Part shown: one piece after another, positions 12,301 through 24,386 of the stretch
How the letters are laid out: the number at the start of each line of letters is the position of its first letter
Position numbering within the stretch: position 1 is the first letter of the stretch
Assembly: GCF_038502225.1 (NCBI RefSeq)
Contig: NC_091312.1
Location: 32,664,955-32,728,954 of the forward strand
Direction: 5' to 3'
Source of the DNA: Cherax quadricarinatus
Lineage: Eukaryota > Arthropoda > Malacostraca > Decapoda > Parastacidae
DNA: 64,000 nt
Made by a program: the position numbers and the translations under genes
The notes under the pieces: model-generated
The model's input: the letters and a program-made list of their open reading frames with translations, nothing else
Databases searched by the model: none
What the model was told of the DNA's origin: nothing

Positions 12301-14579
12301 GGTAACAATATTCACTGCCAGCATGGAGGTAACAATATGCACTGCCAGCATGGAGGTAACAATATGCACTGCCAGCATGGAGGTAACAATATGCACTGCC
12401 AGCATGGAGGTAACAATATGCACTGCCAGCGTGGAGGTAACAATATGCACTGCCAGCATGGAGGTAACAATATGCACCACCAGCGTGGAGGCAACAATAT
12501 GCACCGCCAGCGTGGAGGCAACAATATGCACCACCAGCGTGGAGGCAACAATATGCACCGCCAGCGTGGAGGCAGCATTATGCACCGCCAGCGTGGAGGC
12601 AACAATATGCACCACCAGCGTGGAGGCAACAATGTGCATCACCAGCGTGGAGGCAACGATATGCACCGCCAGTGTGGAGGCAACAATATGCACCACCAGC
12701 GTGGAGGCAACAATATGCACCACCAGCGTGGAGGCAACAATATGCACCGCCAGCGTTGAGTCAACAATATGTACCACCAGCGTGGAGGCAACAATATGCA
12801 CCACCAGCGTGGAGGCAACAATATGCACCGCCAGCGTGGAGGCAACAATATGCACCGCCAGCGTGGAGGCAACAATATGCACCACCAGCGTGGAGGCAAC
12901 AATATGCACCACCAGCGTGGAGGCAACAATATGCACCACCAGCGTGGAGGCAACAATATGCACCACCAGCGTGGAGGCAACAATATGCACCACCAGCGTG
13001 GAGGCAACAATATGCACCACCAGCGTGGAGGCAACAATATGCACCACCAGCGTGGAGGCAACAATATGCACCACCAGCGTGGAGGCAACAATATGCACCA
13101 CCAGCGTGGAGGCAACAATATGCACCACCAGCGTGGAGGCAACAATATGCACCACCAGCGTGGAGGCAACAATATGCACCACCAGCGTGGAGGCAACAAT
13201 ACGCACAGCCAGCGTGGAGGCAACAATATGCACCGCCAGCGTGGAGGCAACAATACGCACCGCCAGCGTGGAGGCAACAATACGCACCGCCAGCGTGGAG
13301 GCAACAATACGCACCGCCAGCGTGGAGGCAACAATACGCACCGCCAGCGTGGAGGCAACAATATGCACCGCCAGCGTGGAGGCAACAATATGCACCACCA
13401 GCGTGGAGGCAACAATATGCACCGCCAGCGTGAAGGCAACAATATGCACCTCCAGCGTGGAGGCAACAATATGCACCGCCAGCGTGGAGGCAACAATATG
13501 CACCACCAGCGTGGAGGCAACAATATGCACCGCCAGCGTGGAGACAGCAATATGAATCACCAGCATGGAGGCAGTAATATGCACTGCCAGCGTGGAGGCA
13601 ACAATATGCACCGCCATCGTGGAGGCAACAATATGCACCGCCAGCGTGGAGGCAACAATATGCACCGCCAGCGTGGAGGCAGCATTATGCACCGCCAGCG
13701 TGGAGGCAACAATATGCACCACCAGCGTGGAGGCAACAATATGCACACCAGCGTGGAGGCAACAATCTGCACAGCCAGCGTGTAGGCTACAATATGCACC
13801 GCCAGCGTGGAGGCAACAATATGCACCGCCAGCGTCGGGGCAACAATATGCACCGCCAGCATGGAGGCAACAATATTTACTGCCAGCATGGAGGCAACAA
13901 TATTTACTGCCAGCATGGAGGCAACAATATTTACTGCCAGCATGGAGGCAACAATATTCACTGCCAGCATGGAGGCAACAATATTTACTGCCAGCATGGA
14001 GGCAACAATATTCACTGCCAGCATGGAGGCAACAATATGCACCGCCAGTGTGGAGGCAACAATATGCACCTCCAGCGTGGAGGCAGCAATATGCACCCCC
14101 AGCGTGGAGGCAACAGTATGCACCGCCAGCATGGAGGCAACAATATGCACCGCCAGTGTGGAGGCAACAATATGCACTGCCAGCATGGAGGTAACAATAT
14201 TCACTGCCAGCATGGAGGCAACAATATTCACTGCCAGCATGGAGGCAACAATATGCACCGCCAGCGTGGAGGTAACAATATGCACCGCCAGCGTGGAGGT
14301 AACAATATTCACTGCCAGCGTGGAGGCAACAATCTGCACCGCCAGCGTGGAAGCAACAATATGCACCGCCAGTGTAGAGGGAACAATATGCACCGCCAGC
14401 GTGGAAGCAACAATATGCACCGCCAGTGTGGAGGGAACAATATGCACCGCCAGTGTGGAGGCAACAATCTGCACCGCCAGTGTGGAGGCAACAATCTGCA
14501 CCGCCAGCGTGGAAGCAACAATATGCACCGCCAGTGTGGAGGGAACAATATGCACCGCCAGCGTGGATGGAACAATGTG
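3330..14579. repeat. 27-bp satellite array, segment A
   Basis: About 11.2 kb (roughly 415 units by length) of a 27-bp unit made of CAACAATATGCACCACC plus AGCGTGGAGG. Common variants are CAGCAA for CAACAA, ACGCAC for ATGCAC, CACCGC/CACAGC/CACTGC for CACCAC, and CATGG for CGTGG with GGTAAC (blocks near 5215-5430, 12230-12480 and 13860-14250). Units shortened by 4 bases, giving GCCACGTGG, recur near 6181, 8203, 9242 and 10105. The region 8780-9040 is disordered, with several partial units. Almost every frame on both strands is open because the unit length is divisible by three. Indels change the peptide register within these frames, so the array is treated as non-coding. Confidence 0.97.
14567..14579. 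repeat. Left target-site duplication of PLE copy 1
   Basis: ATGGAACAATGTG at 14567-14579 is repeated exactly at 16711-16723. It is a slightly altered satellite unit, and these 13 bases bound the Penelope-like element. Confidence 0.85.
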
Positions 14580-14618
14580 GTTTAGAAAGACACGTAAGCA
14601 AACACTATAACATATTTA

Positions 14619-14658
14619 TTAGAAAACGTTTCGGTCCTGGGACCTTGATCACTTCTAA
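14619..14658 (-). ncRNA. Hammerhead-like ribozyme motif, PLE copy 1 left end
   Basis: Read on the minus strand: stem I strand UUAGAA, core GUGAUCA, one extra A, stem II GGUCC/GGACC with a 2-base loop, GAAAC, then GUU, and stem I partner UUCUAA (6 pairs). Core positions 3 and 8 are G and C instead of C and G, which keeps the 3-8 pair. Hammerhead ribozymes are known from Penelope-like elements. Self-cleavage of this copy is inferred only. Confidence 0.7.
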
Positions 14659-14666
14659 CATACAGA

Positions 14667-14873
14667 TTGTTGTTAAAGATTCGCCGGTATTTTCCCGGCC
14701 CGGGCCCTTCCAAGTGGTGGCCCGGCACTGGCTCCCTGTCTAGGGAGTGTCTGAGACCTAAGTCTCCCATGGGAGGAGGCACAAGTACCCCCCTCATCTT
14801 GTAAGGTACAAACTCGGGCTCTGGCACCAACCTTGCCCTAGAAGGGCAATGCATGGTGTCGATCGTGCTTGCG
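14667..14873. mobile_element. SINE-like insertion inside PLE copy 1
   Basis: A 207-bp segment flanked by a perfect 15-bp duplication, CTTCTAACATACAGA, at 14652-14666 and 14874-14888. The opposite PLE arm lacks the segment, so it is a later insertion. It begins TTGTTGTTAAAGATTCG and contains GC-rich CCGGCCCGGGCC. No clear tRNA-type A and B boxes were found, so family and strand are unresolved. Confidence 0.7.
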
Positions 14874-15146
14874 CTTCTAACATACAGACGTAGAAAGACA
14901 TTATATATATAGGCGGAGAGTGAGATGTGACGCACGTGACCTGAGGAATGTCATAAGAACATAAGAATGGAGGAACACTGTAGAAGGCCTACTAGCCCAT
15001 GCGAGGCAGGTCCTTATCAAATCAACCTCTGCCTGTGAGGACGGGTAGACGATGAAATCATGTGACTCCTGTGTTGTTGGGTTGGTGCTGCTTAAGTATC
15101 ATGTATGCCAATGTTTTTGAAATTTTGTAGTTTCCAGTGTTGCGTT

Positions 15147-15574
15147 CTAAGTGTCGGTGACGGCGATTAGTGAGGCTTCTAGGCACCGTCGGCTTCTGAG
15201 GTCTGGTTCGGTGAGAACGAGTTGTGCCTCGTTCCAGTTCATCAAATGCCCCGTGGAGTCTCTGTGGAGGACACATGCGTACCTTACATCGTCTCTGTTA
15301 GAGGCATTTCGATGCTCATTCAGGCGGACTGCAAGATCTCTGCCTGTCTCGCCTACATATTTCTTGGGACAGAACCCACAGGGTATAGTGTAGACGCCTG
15401 CTGTAGAAGTTAGAGGTGTGGGGCTGCGTTTCGTAGTGAGGTCTTTGACAGAGGATGTGTTTATGGTGGAAACGTTGATGTTACTCATAGCAAGTTCCCG
15501 GCGAGTATTCGTGGCAACATCGCCACATGGGAGTACTATGAACTGTTTAGGGGCTGTTCCATGGGCGGTTTGAA
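15147..15574 (-). pseudogene. PLE GIY-YIG endonuclease fragment (minus arm)
   Basis: Reading leftward, this arm encodes the linker and GIY-YIG nuclease domain of a Penelope-like protein. Visible are GVYTIPCGFC, the YVG half of the motif (KKYVGETGR), the following RLNEHR, and a downstream GHLMNW segment. The family uses this nuclease to nick target DNA for retrotransposition. The arm lacks all reverse-transcriptase sequence. Compared with the plus arm, 2 bases are missing near 15149 (GACACTATAGAACGC became GACACTTAGAACGC), giving a premature stop just after the ...IAVTDT stretch. The downstream sequence (to about 15058) continues in another frame. It is a broken copy. Confidence 0.85.
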
Positions 15575-16420
15575 CCATCAATAAAGTTTACACTTGAACT
15601 CGAAAATGATGGCAAACTTCCTTTCCTCGATGTTCTACTGTGCAGATCTCCCGACAGTGACAAACTTCTCTTCAAAGTGTATAGAAAACCTACCAACAAG
15701 GACGATCTTATACACTTTTATTCACACCAAGACACCCGCACTAAGAGAGGAGTCCTCATTGGCTTCTTCTTGAGAGCTCTTCGCATCTCCAGCCCTTGTT
15801 TTCTAGAAGAAGAATGCACTTACATAACACAAGCCTTTACACGTCTTCAGTTCCCATCTTTCTTCATCCGAGATTGCAGACTCAAGGCACAAGCTATCCT
15901 CAACAAACCGCCCATGGAACAGCCCCCTAAACAGTTCATAGTACTCCCATGTGGCGATGTTGCCACGAATACTCGCCGGGCACTTGCTATGAGTAACATC
16001 AACGTTTCCACCATAAACACATCCTCTGTCAAAGATCTCACTACGAAACGCAGCCCCACACCTCTAACTTCTACAGCAGGCGTCTACACTATACCCTGTG
16101 GGTTCTGTCACATGAAATATGTAGGCGAGACAGGCAGAGATCTTGCAGTCCGCCTGAATGAGCATCGAAATGCCTCTAACAGAGACGATGTAAGGTACGC
16201 ATGTGTCCTCCACAGAGACTCCACGGGGCATTTGATGAACTGGAACGAGGCACAACTCGTTCTCACCGAACCAGACCTCAGACGCCGACGGTGCCTAGAA
16301 GCCTCACTAATCGCCGTCACCGACACTATAGAACGCAACACTGGAAACTACAAAATTTCAAAAACATTGGCATACATGATACTTAAGCAGCACCAACCCA
16401 ACAACACAGGAGTCACATGA
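15575..16420 (+). pseudogene. PLE reverse-transcriptase C-terminus plus GIY-YIG endonuclease, copy 1
   Basis: An open frame of about 282 codons whose true 5' part is missing. It opens inside the reverse transcriptase at SIKFTLELE...LPFLDVL and continues with VYRKPTNKDD, FYSHQD and RGVLIGF, which are hallmarks of the thumb and C-terminal part of Penelope reverse transcriptases. The GIY-YIG nuclease follows: GVYTIPCGFC, YVGETGR, RLNEHR. The frame ends at 16420 close to the expected protein end. The catalytic palm (YADD region) is absent, so no active polymerase can be made. A methionine at 15677 is only the first ATG in the remnant. Nonsense and frameshift changes are absent within what remains. 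Confidence 0.88.
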
Positions 16421-16597
16421 TTTCATCGTCTACCCGTCCTCATAGGCAGAGGTTGTTTTGATAAGGACCTGCCTCGCATGGGCTAGTAGGCCTTCTACAG
16501 TGTTCCTCCATTCTTATGTTCTTATGACATTCTTCAGGTCACGTGCGTCACATCTCACTCTCCGCCTATATATATAATGTCTTTCTACCTCTGTATG

Positions 16598-16637
16598 TTA
16601 GAAGTGATCAAGGTCCCAGCACCGAAACGTTTTCTAA
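16598..16637 (+). ncRNA. Hammerhead-like ribozyme motif, PLE copy 1 right end
   Basis: Stem I UUAGAA/UUCUAA, core GUGAUCA, an extra A, GAAAC and GUU, as in the left end. Stem II reads GGUCCCAGCACC: one G of the left-end version is now C, which breaks the middle of the helix. This copy is therefore likely weakened. PLE copy 2 has the same change. Confidence 0.6.
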
Positions 16638-16710
16638 TAAATATGTTATAGTGTTTGCTTACGTGTCTTTCTAAACCAACTTGTCGGTATTTATTACCAA
16701 GCTTTATACC

Positions 16711-19700
16711 ATGGAACAATGTGCACCACCAGCGTGGAGGCAACAATGTGCATCACCAGCATGGAGGTAACTATATGCACTGCCAGCGTGGAGGCAACAA
16801 TATGCACCGCCAGTGTGGAGGCAACAATATGCACTGCCAGTGTGGAGGCAATATGCACCGCCAGTATGGAGGGAACAATGTGCACCACCAGCGTGGGGGG
16901 CAACAATATGCACCACGAGCGTGGAGGCAACAATATGCACCTCCAGCGTGGAGGCAACAACATGCACCGCCAGCGTGGAGGCAACAATATGCACCACCAG
17001 CGTGGAGGCAACAATATGCACCACCAGCGTTTAGGCAACAATATGCACCGCCAGCGTGGAGGCAACAATATGCACCTTCAGCGTGGAGGCAACAATATGC
17101 ACCGCCGGCGTGGAGGCTGGAATACGCACGTCCAGCGTGGAGGCAACAATATGCACCACCAGCGTGGAGGCAACATTATGCACCACCAGCGTTGAGGCAA
17201 CAATATGCACCGCCAGCGTGAAGGCAGCAATAGGCACCGCCAGCGTGGAGGCAACAATAACCACCACCAGCGTGAAGGCAGCAATAGGCACCGCCAGCGT
17301 GGAGGCAACAATATGCACCACCAGCGTGGAGGCAACAATGTCCACCACCAGCGTTGAGGCAGCAATATGCACCGCCAGCATGGAGGCAACAATATACACC
17401 GCCAGTGTGGAGGCAACAATATACACCGCCAGTGTGGAGGCAACAATATACACCGCCAGTATGGAGGCAGCAATATGCATCGCCAGCGTGGAGGCAACAA
17501 TATTCACGTCAGCGTGGAGGCAGCAATATGCACCGCCGTCGTGGATTGAGCAATATGCACCGCCAGCGTGGAGGCAGCAATATGCACCGCCGTCGTGGAT
17601 TGAGCAATATGCACCGCCAGCGTGGAGGCAACATTATGCACCGCTAACGTGGAGGCAACAATATGCACCGCCAGCGTGGAGGCAACAATTTGCACCGCCA
17701 GTGTGGAGGTAACGATATGCACCGACAGCATGGAGGCAGCAATATGCACTGCCAGCATTGAGGCAACAATATGCACCGCCAGCGCGGAGGCAAAAATATG
17801 TACTGCCAGCGTGGAGGCAACAATGTGCATAGCCAGCGTGGAGACAACAATATGCACTGCCAGCGTGGAGGCAACAGTATGCACCGTGCGCTAGCGTGGA
17901 GGCAGCAAAATGCACAGCAAGCGTAGCGGCAACAATATGCACCGCCAACGTCGAGGCAACAATATGTACCACCAGCGTGGAGGCAGCAATATGCACCGCC
18001 AGCACGGCGGAAACAATATGCACCGCCAGCATGGAGGCAACAATATGCACCGCCAGTGTGGAGGCAGCAATATGCACCACCAGCGTGGAGGCAACAATAT
18101 GCACCGCCGGCGTGGAGGGAGCAATATGCACCGCCAGCGTGGAGGCAACATTATTCACCGCTAGCGTGGAGGCAACAATATGCACCGCCAGCGTGGAGGC
18201 AACAATATGCACCACCAGCGTGGAGGCAACAATGTGCACTGCCAGAGTGGAGGCGACAATATGCACCGCCAGCGTGGAGGCAACAATATGCACCGCCAGC
18301 GTGGAGGCAACAATATGCACCGCCGGCGTGGAGGCTGGAATACGCACGTCCAGCGTGGAGGCAACAATATGCACCACCAGCGTGGAGGCAACATTATGCA
18401 CCACCAGCGTTGAGGCAGCAATAGGCACCGCCAGCGTGGAGGCAACAATATGCACCACCAGCGTGGAGGCAACAATGTCCACCACCAGCGTTGAGGCAGC
18501 AATATGCACGGCCAGCATGGAGGCAACAATATACACCGCCAGTGTGGAGGCAACAATATACACCGCCAGTGTGGAGGCAACAATATACACCGCCAGTATG
18601 GAGGCAGCAATATGCATCGCCAGCGTGGAGGCAACAATATTCACGTCAGCGTGGAGGCAGCAATATGCACCGCCGTCGTGGATTGAGCAATATGCACCGC
18701 CAGCGTGGAGGCAACATTATGCACCGCTAGCGTGGAGGCAACAATATGCACCGCCAGCGTGGAGGCAACAATTTGCACCGCCAGTGTGGAGGTAACGATA
18801 TGCACCGCCAGCGCGGAGGCAAAAATATGTACTGCCAGCGTGGAGGCAACAGTATGCACCGTGCGCCAGCGTAGCGGCAACAATATGCACCACCAGCGTT
18901 GAGTCAACAATATGCACCGCCAGCGTTGAGTCAACAATATGCACCACCAGTGCGAAGGCAACAATATGCACCGCCAGCGTTGAGTCAACAATATGCACCG
19001 CCAGCGTTGAGTCAACAATATGTACCACCAGCGTGGAGGCAACAATATGCACCACCAGCGCGAAGGCAACAATATGCACCACCAGCGTGGAGGCAACAAT
19101 ATGCACCACCAGCGTGGAGGCAACAATATGCACCACCAGCGTGGAGGCAGCAATATGCACCACCAGCGTTGGAGGCAACAATATGCACCACCAGCGTGGA
19201 GGCAGCAATATGCACCACCAGCGTTGGAGGCAACAATATGCACCACCAGCGTTGGAGGCAACAATATGCACCACCAGCGCGAAGGCAACAATATGCACCA
19301 CCAGCGTTGAGTCAACAATATGTAACACCAGCGTGGAGGCAACAATATGCACCACCAGCGTGGAGGCAGCAATATGCACCACCAGCGTTGGAGGCAACAA
19401 AATGCACCACCAGCGTGGAGGCAGCAATATGCACCACCAGCGTTGGAGGCAACAATATGCACCACCAGCGCGAAGGCAACAATATGCACCACCAGCGTTG
19501 GAGGCAACAATATGCACCACCAGCGTTGGAGGCAACAATATGTACCACCAGCGCGAAGGCAACAATATGTACCACCAGCGTGGAGGCAACAATGTGCACC
19601 ACCAGCGTGGAGGCAGCAATATGCACCACCAGCGTGGAGGCAGCAATATGCACCACCAGCGTGGAGGCAGCAATATGCACCACCAGCGTGGAGGCAACAA

Positions 19701-22700
19701 TATGCACCACCAGCGTGGAGGCAACAATATGCACCACCAGCGTGGAGGCAACAATATGCACCACCAGCGTGGAGGCAACAATATGCACCACCAGCGTGGA
19801 GGCAACAATATGTACCACCAGCGTGGAGGCAACAATATGCACCACCAGCGTGGAGGCAACAATATGCACCACCAGCGTGGAGGCAACAATATGTACCACC
19901 AGCGTTGGAGGCAACAATATGCACCACCAGCGTGGAGGCAGCAATATGCACCACCAGCGCGAAGGCAACAATATGCACCGCCAGCGTTGAGTCAACAATA
20001 TGCACCACCAGCGCGAAGGCAACAATATGCACCGCCAGCGTTGAGTCAACAATATGCACCGCCAGCGTTGAGTCAACAATATGCACCACCAGCGTGGAGG
20101 CAGCAATATGCACCACCAGCGTTGAGTCAACAATATGTACCACCAGCGTTGGAGGCAACAATATGCACCGCCAGCGTTGAGTCAACAATATGCACCACCA
20201 GCGTGGAGGCAGCAATATGCACCACCAGCGTTGAGTCAACAATATGTACCACCAGCGTTGGAGGCAACAATATGCACCGCCAGCGTTGAGTCAACAATAT
20301 GCACCACCAGCGCGAAGGCAACAATATGCACCACCAGCGTTGAGTCAACAATATGCACCGCCAGCGTTGAGTCAACAATATGCACCACCAGCGCGAAGGC
20401 AACAATATGCACGACCAGCGTTGAGTCAACAATATGCACCGCCAGCGTTGAGTCAACAATATGCACCACCAGCGCGAAGGCAACAATATGCACCACCAGC
20501 GTGGAGGCAACAATATGCACCACCAGCGTGGAGGCAACAATATGCACCACCAGCGTGGACTCAGCAATATGCATCGCCAGCATGGCGGAAACAATATGCA
20601 CCGCCAGCATGGAGGCAACAATATGCACCGCCAGTGTGGAGGCAACAATATGCACCACCAGCATGGAGGCAGCAATATGCATCGCCAGCGTGGAGGCAAC
20701 AATATTCACCGCCAGCGTGGAGGCAACAATATGCACCGCCAGCGCGGAGGCAACAATATGCACCACCAGCGTGGAGGCAACAATATGCACCGCCAGTGTG
20801 GAGGCAACAATATGCACCTCCAGCATGAAGGCAGCAATATGCATCGCCAGCGTGGAGGCAACAATATGCACCACCAGCATGCAGGCAACAATATGCACCA
20901 CCAGCGTGGAGGCAACAATATGCACCACCAGCGTGCAGGCAACAATATGCACTGCCAGCGTGTAGGCAACAATATGCACCGCCAGCGTGGAGGCAGCATT
21001 ATGCACCGCCAGCGTGGAGGCAACAATATGCACCGCCATCGTGGAGGCATCATTATACACCGCCAGCGTGGAGGCAACAATATGCACCACCAGCGTGGAG
21101 GCAACAATGTGCATCACCAGCGTGGAGGCAACAATATGCACTGCCAGCGTGGAGGCAACGATATGCACCGCCTGTGTGGAGGGAACAATATGCACCACCA
21201 GCGTCGGGGCAACAATATGCACCACGAGCGTGGAGGCAACAATATGCACCGCCAGCGTGGAGGCAACAATATGCACCACCAGCATGTAGGCAACAATATG
21301 CACCGCCAGCGTGGAGGCAACATTATTCACCGCTAGCGTGGAGGCAACAATATGCACCGCCAGCGTGGAGGCAACAATATGCACCGCCAGTGTGGAGGTA
21401 ACGATATGCAACGACAGCGTGGAGGCAACAGTATGCACCGCCAGCATGGAGGCAACAATATGCACCGCCAGTGTGGAGGTAACAATATGCACCGCCAGCG
21501 TGGAGGCAACAGTATGCACCGCCAGCATGGATGCAGCAATATGCACCGCCAGGGTGAAGGCAACAATATGCACCGCCAGCGTGGAGGCAACAATATGCAC
21601 CACCAGCGTGGAGGCAGCAATATGCACCGCCAGCGTGGAGGTAACAATATGCACTGCCAGCGTGGAGGCGACAATATGCACCGCCAGCATGGAGGCAGCA
21701 ATATGAACCGCCAGCGTTAAAGCAACAATATGCACCGCCAGCATGGAGGCAACAATATGCGCCGCCAGCGTGGAGGCAGCAATATGCACCGCCAGCGTGG
21801 AGGTAACAATATGCACTGCCAGCGTGGAGGCAACAATCTGCACCGCCAGCGTGGAGGCAGCAATATGCACCGCCAGTGTGGAGGCAACAATATGCACCAC
21901 CAGCGTTGGAGGCAACAATATGTACCACCAGCGCGAAGGCAACAATATGTACCACCAGCGTGGAGGCAACAATGTGCACCACCAGCGTGGAGGCAGCAAT
22001 ATGCACCACCAGCGTGGAGGCAGCAATATGCACCACCAGCGTGGAGGCAGCAATATGCACCACCAGCGTGGAGGCAACAATATGCACCACCAGCGTGGAG
22101 GCAACAATATGCACCACCAGCGTGGAGGCAACAATATGCACCACCAGCGTGGAGGCAACAATATGCACCACCAGCGTGGAGGCAACAATATGTACCACCA
22201 GCGTGGAGGCAACAATATGCACCACCAGCGTGGAGGCAACAATATGCACCACCAGCGTGGAGGCAACAATATGTACCACCAGCGTTGGAGGCAACAATAT
22301 GCACCACCAGCGTGGAGGCAGCAATATGCACCACCAGCGCGAAGGCAACAATATGCACCGCCAGCGTTGAGTCAACAATATGCACCACCAGCGCGAAGGC
22401 AACAATATGCACCGCCAGCGTTGAGTCAACAATATGCACCGCCAGCGTTGAGTCAACAATATGCACCACCAGCGTGGAGGCAGCAATATGCACCACCAGC
22501 GTTGAGTCAACAATATGTACCACCAGCGTTGGAGGCAACAATATGCACCGCCAGCGTTGAGTCAACAATATGCACCACCAGCGTGGAGGCAGCAATATGC
22601 ACCACCAGCGTTGAGTCAACAATATGTACCACCAGCGTTGGAGGCAACAATATGCACCGCCAGCGTTGAGTCAACAATATGCACCACCAGCGCGAAGGCA

Positions 22701-24301
22701 ACAATATGCACCACCAGCGTTGAGTCAACAATATGCACCGCCAGCGTTGAGTCAACAATATGCACCACCAGCGCGAAGGCAACAATATGCACGACCAGCG
22801 TTGAGTCAACAATATGCACCGCCAGCGTTGAGTCAACAATATGCACCACCAGCGCGAAGGCAACAATATGCACCACCAGCGTGGAGGCAACAATATGCAC
22901 CACCAGCGTGGAGGCAACAATATGCACCACCAGCGTGGACTCAGCAATATGCATCGCCAGCATGGCGGAAACAATATGCACCGCCAGCATGGAGGCAACA
23001 ATATGCACCGCCAGTGTGGAGGCAACAATATGCACCACCAGCATGGAGGCAGCAATATGCATCGCCAGCGTGGAGGCAACAATATTCACCGCCAGCGTGG
23101 AGGCAACAATATGCACCGCCAGCGCGGAGGCAACAATATGCACCACCAGCGTGGAGGCAACAATATGCACCGCCAGTGTGGAGGCAACAATATGCACCTC
23201 CAGCATGAAGGCAGCAATATGCATCGCCAGCGTGGAGGCAACAATATGCACCACCAGCATGCAGGCAACAATATGCACCACCAGCGTGGAGGCAACAATA
23301 TGCACCACCAGCGTGCAGCCAACAATATGCACTGCCAGCGTGTAGGCAACAATATGCACCGCCAGCGTGGAGGCAGCATTATGCACCGCCAGCGTGGAGG
23401 CAACAATATGCACCGCCATCGTGGAGGCAGCATTATGCACCGCCAGCGTGGAGGCAACAATATGCACCACCAGCGTGGAGGCAACAATGTGCATCACCAG
23501 CGTGGAGGCAACAATATGCACTGCCAGCGTGGAGGCAACGATATGCACCGCCTGTGTGGAGGGAACAATATGCACCACCAGCGTCGGGGCAACAATATGC
23601 ACCACGAGCGTGGAGGCAACAATATGCACCGCCAGCGTGGAGGCAACAATATGCACCACCAGCATGTAGGCAACAATATGCACCGCCAGCGTGGAGGCAA
23701 CATTATTCACCGCTAGCGTGGAGGCAACAATATGCACCGCCAGCGTGGAGGCAACAATATGCACCGCCAGTGTGGAGGTAACGATATGCAACGACAGCGT
23801 GGAGGCAACAGTATGCACCGCCAGCATGGAGGCAACAATATGCACCGCCAGTGTGGAGGCAACAATATGCACCGCCAGTGTGGAGGTAACGATATGCAAC
23901 GACAGCATGGATGCAGCAATATGCACCGCCAGGGTGAAGGCAACAATATGCACCGCCAGCGTGGAGGCAACAATATGCACCTCCAGCGTGGAGGCAGCAA
24001 TATGCACCGCCAGCGTGGAGGTAACAATATGCACTGCCAGCGTGGAGGCGACAATATGCACCGCCAGCATGGAGGCAGCAATATGAACCGCCAGCGTTAA
24101 AGCAACAATATGCACCGCCAGCATGGAGGCAACAATATGCGCCGCCAGCGTGGAGGCAGCAATATGCACCGCCAGCGTGGAGGTAACAATATGCACTGCC
24201 AGCGTGGAGGCAACAATCTGCACCGCCAGCGTGGAGGCAGCAATATGCACCGCCAGTGTGGAGGCAACAATATGCACCGCCAGTGTGGATGGAACAATGT
24301 G
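16711..24301. repeat. 27-bp satellite array, segment B
   Basis: About 7.6 kb of the same 27-bp unit as segment A, but with more variant units. They include GTTGAGTCAACAATATG units (18,895-20,460 and 22,365-22,850), CGCGAAGGC units, CGTTGGAGGC units with one extra base, and CGTCGTGGATTGAGC units near 17535, 17595 and 18675. Blocks are duplicated at several scales (17,340-17,720 resembles 18,480-18,790, and 19501-21880 resembles 21881-24260). The first about 370 bp match the start of segment C after PLE copy 2. Confidence 0.96.
19501..24260. repeat. Tandem 2380-bp higher-order duplication
   Basis: 19501-21880 and 21881-24260 are near-identical blocks offset by exactly 2380 bases. Private variants such as the GTTAAAGCAAC junction at 21717 and 24097 and the CTCAGCAATATGCATCGCC unit near 20560 and 22940 recur at that offset. 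Only scattered substitutions were noticed, plus a different arrangement near 21430-21560 versus 23810-23940. This indicates a recent tandem duplication within the satellite. Confidence 0.9.
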
Positions 24302-24338
24302 GTTTAGAAAGACACGTAAGCAAACAGTAACATATTTA

Positions 24339-24378
24339 TTAGAAAACGTTTCGGTCCTGGGACCTTGATCACTTCTAA
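24339..24378 (-). ncRNA. Hammerhead-like ribozyme motif, PLE copy 2 left end
   Basis: Same sequence as the motif at 14619-14658: stem I of 6 pairs, core GUGAUCA plus an extra A, stem II GGUCC/GGACC, GAAAC, GUU. Confidence 0.7.
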
Positions 24379-24386
24379 CATACAGA

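Larger units (their letters stand above)
14580..16710 (+). mobile_element. Penelope-like element, head-to-head truncated pair, copy 1
   Basis: A 2131-bp insertion in the 27-bp satellite flanked by a 13-bp target duplication. It is a large palindrome. A minus-strand arm (14580-15574) and a plus-strand arm (15905-16680) carry the same terminus and endonuclease sequence, meeting through plus-strand reverse-transcriptase sequence beginning at about 15575. This arrangement, an inverted 5'-truncated copy attached to a longer copy, is typical of Penelope-like retroelements. Both ends carry a hammerhead-like motif. The catalytic reverse-transcriptase core is absent, so the copy is not autonomous. A SINE-like insertion lies in the left arm. 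Confidence 0.9.

Noticed and set aside
15151..15413. Plus-strand frames of 63-80 codons opposite the PLE endonuclease
   Set aside because: They are antisense shadows of the minus-arm GIY-YIG sequence. The same frames recur on the opposite strand of the other arm.
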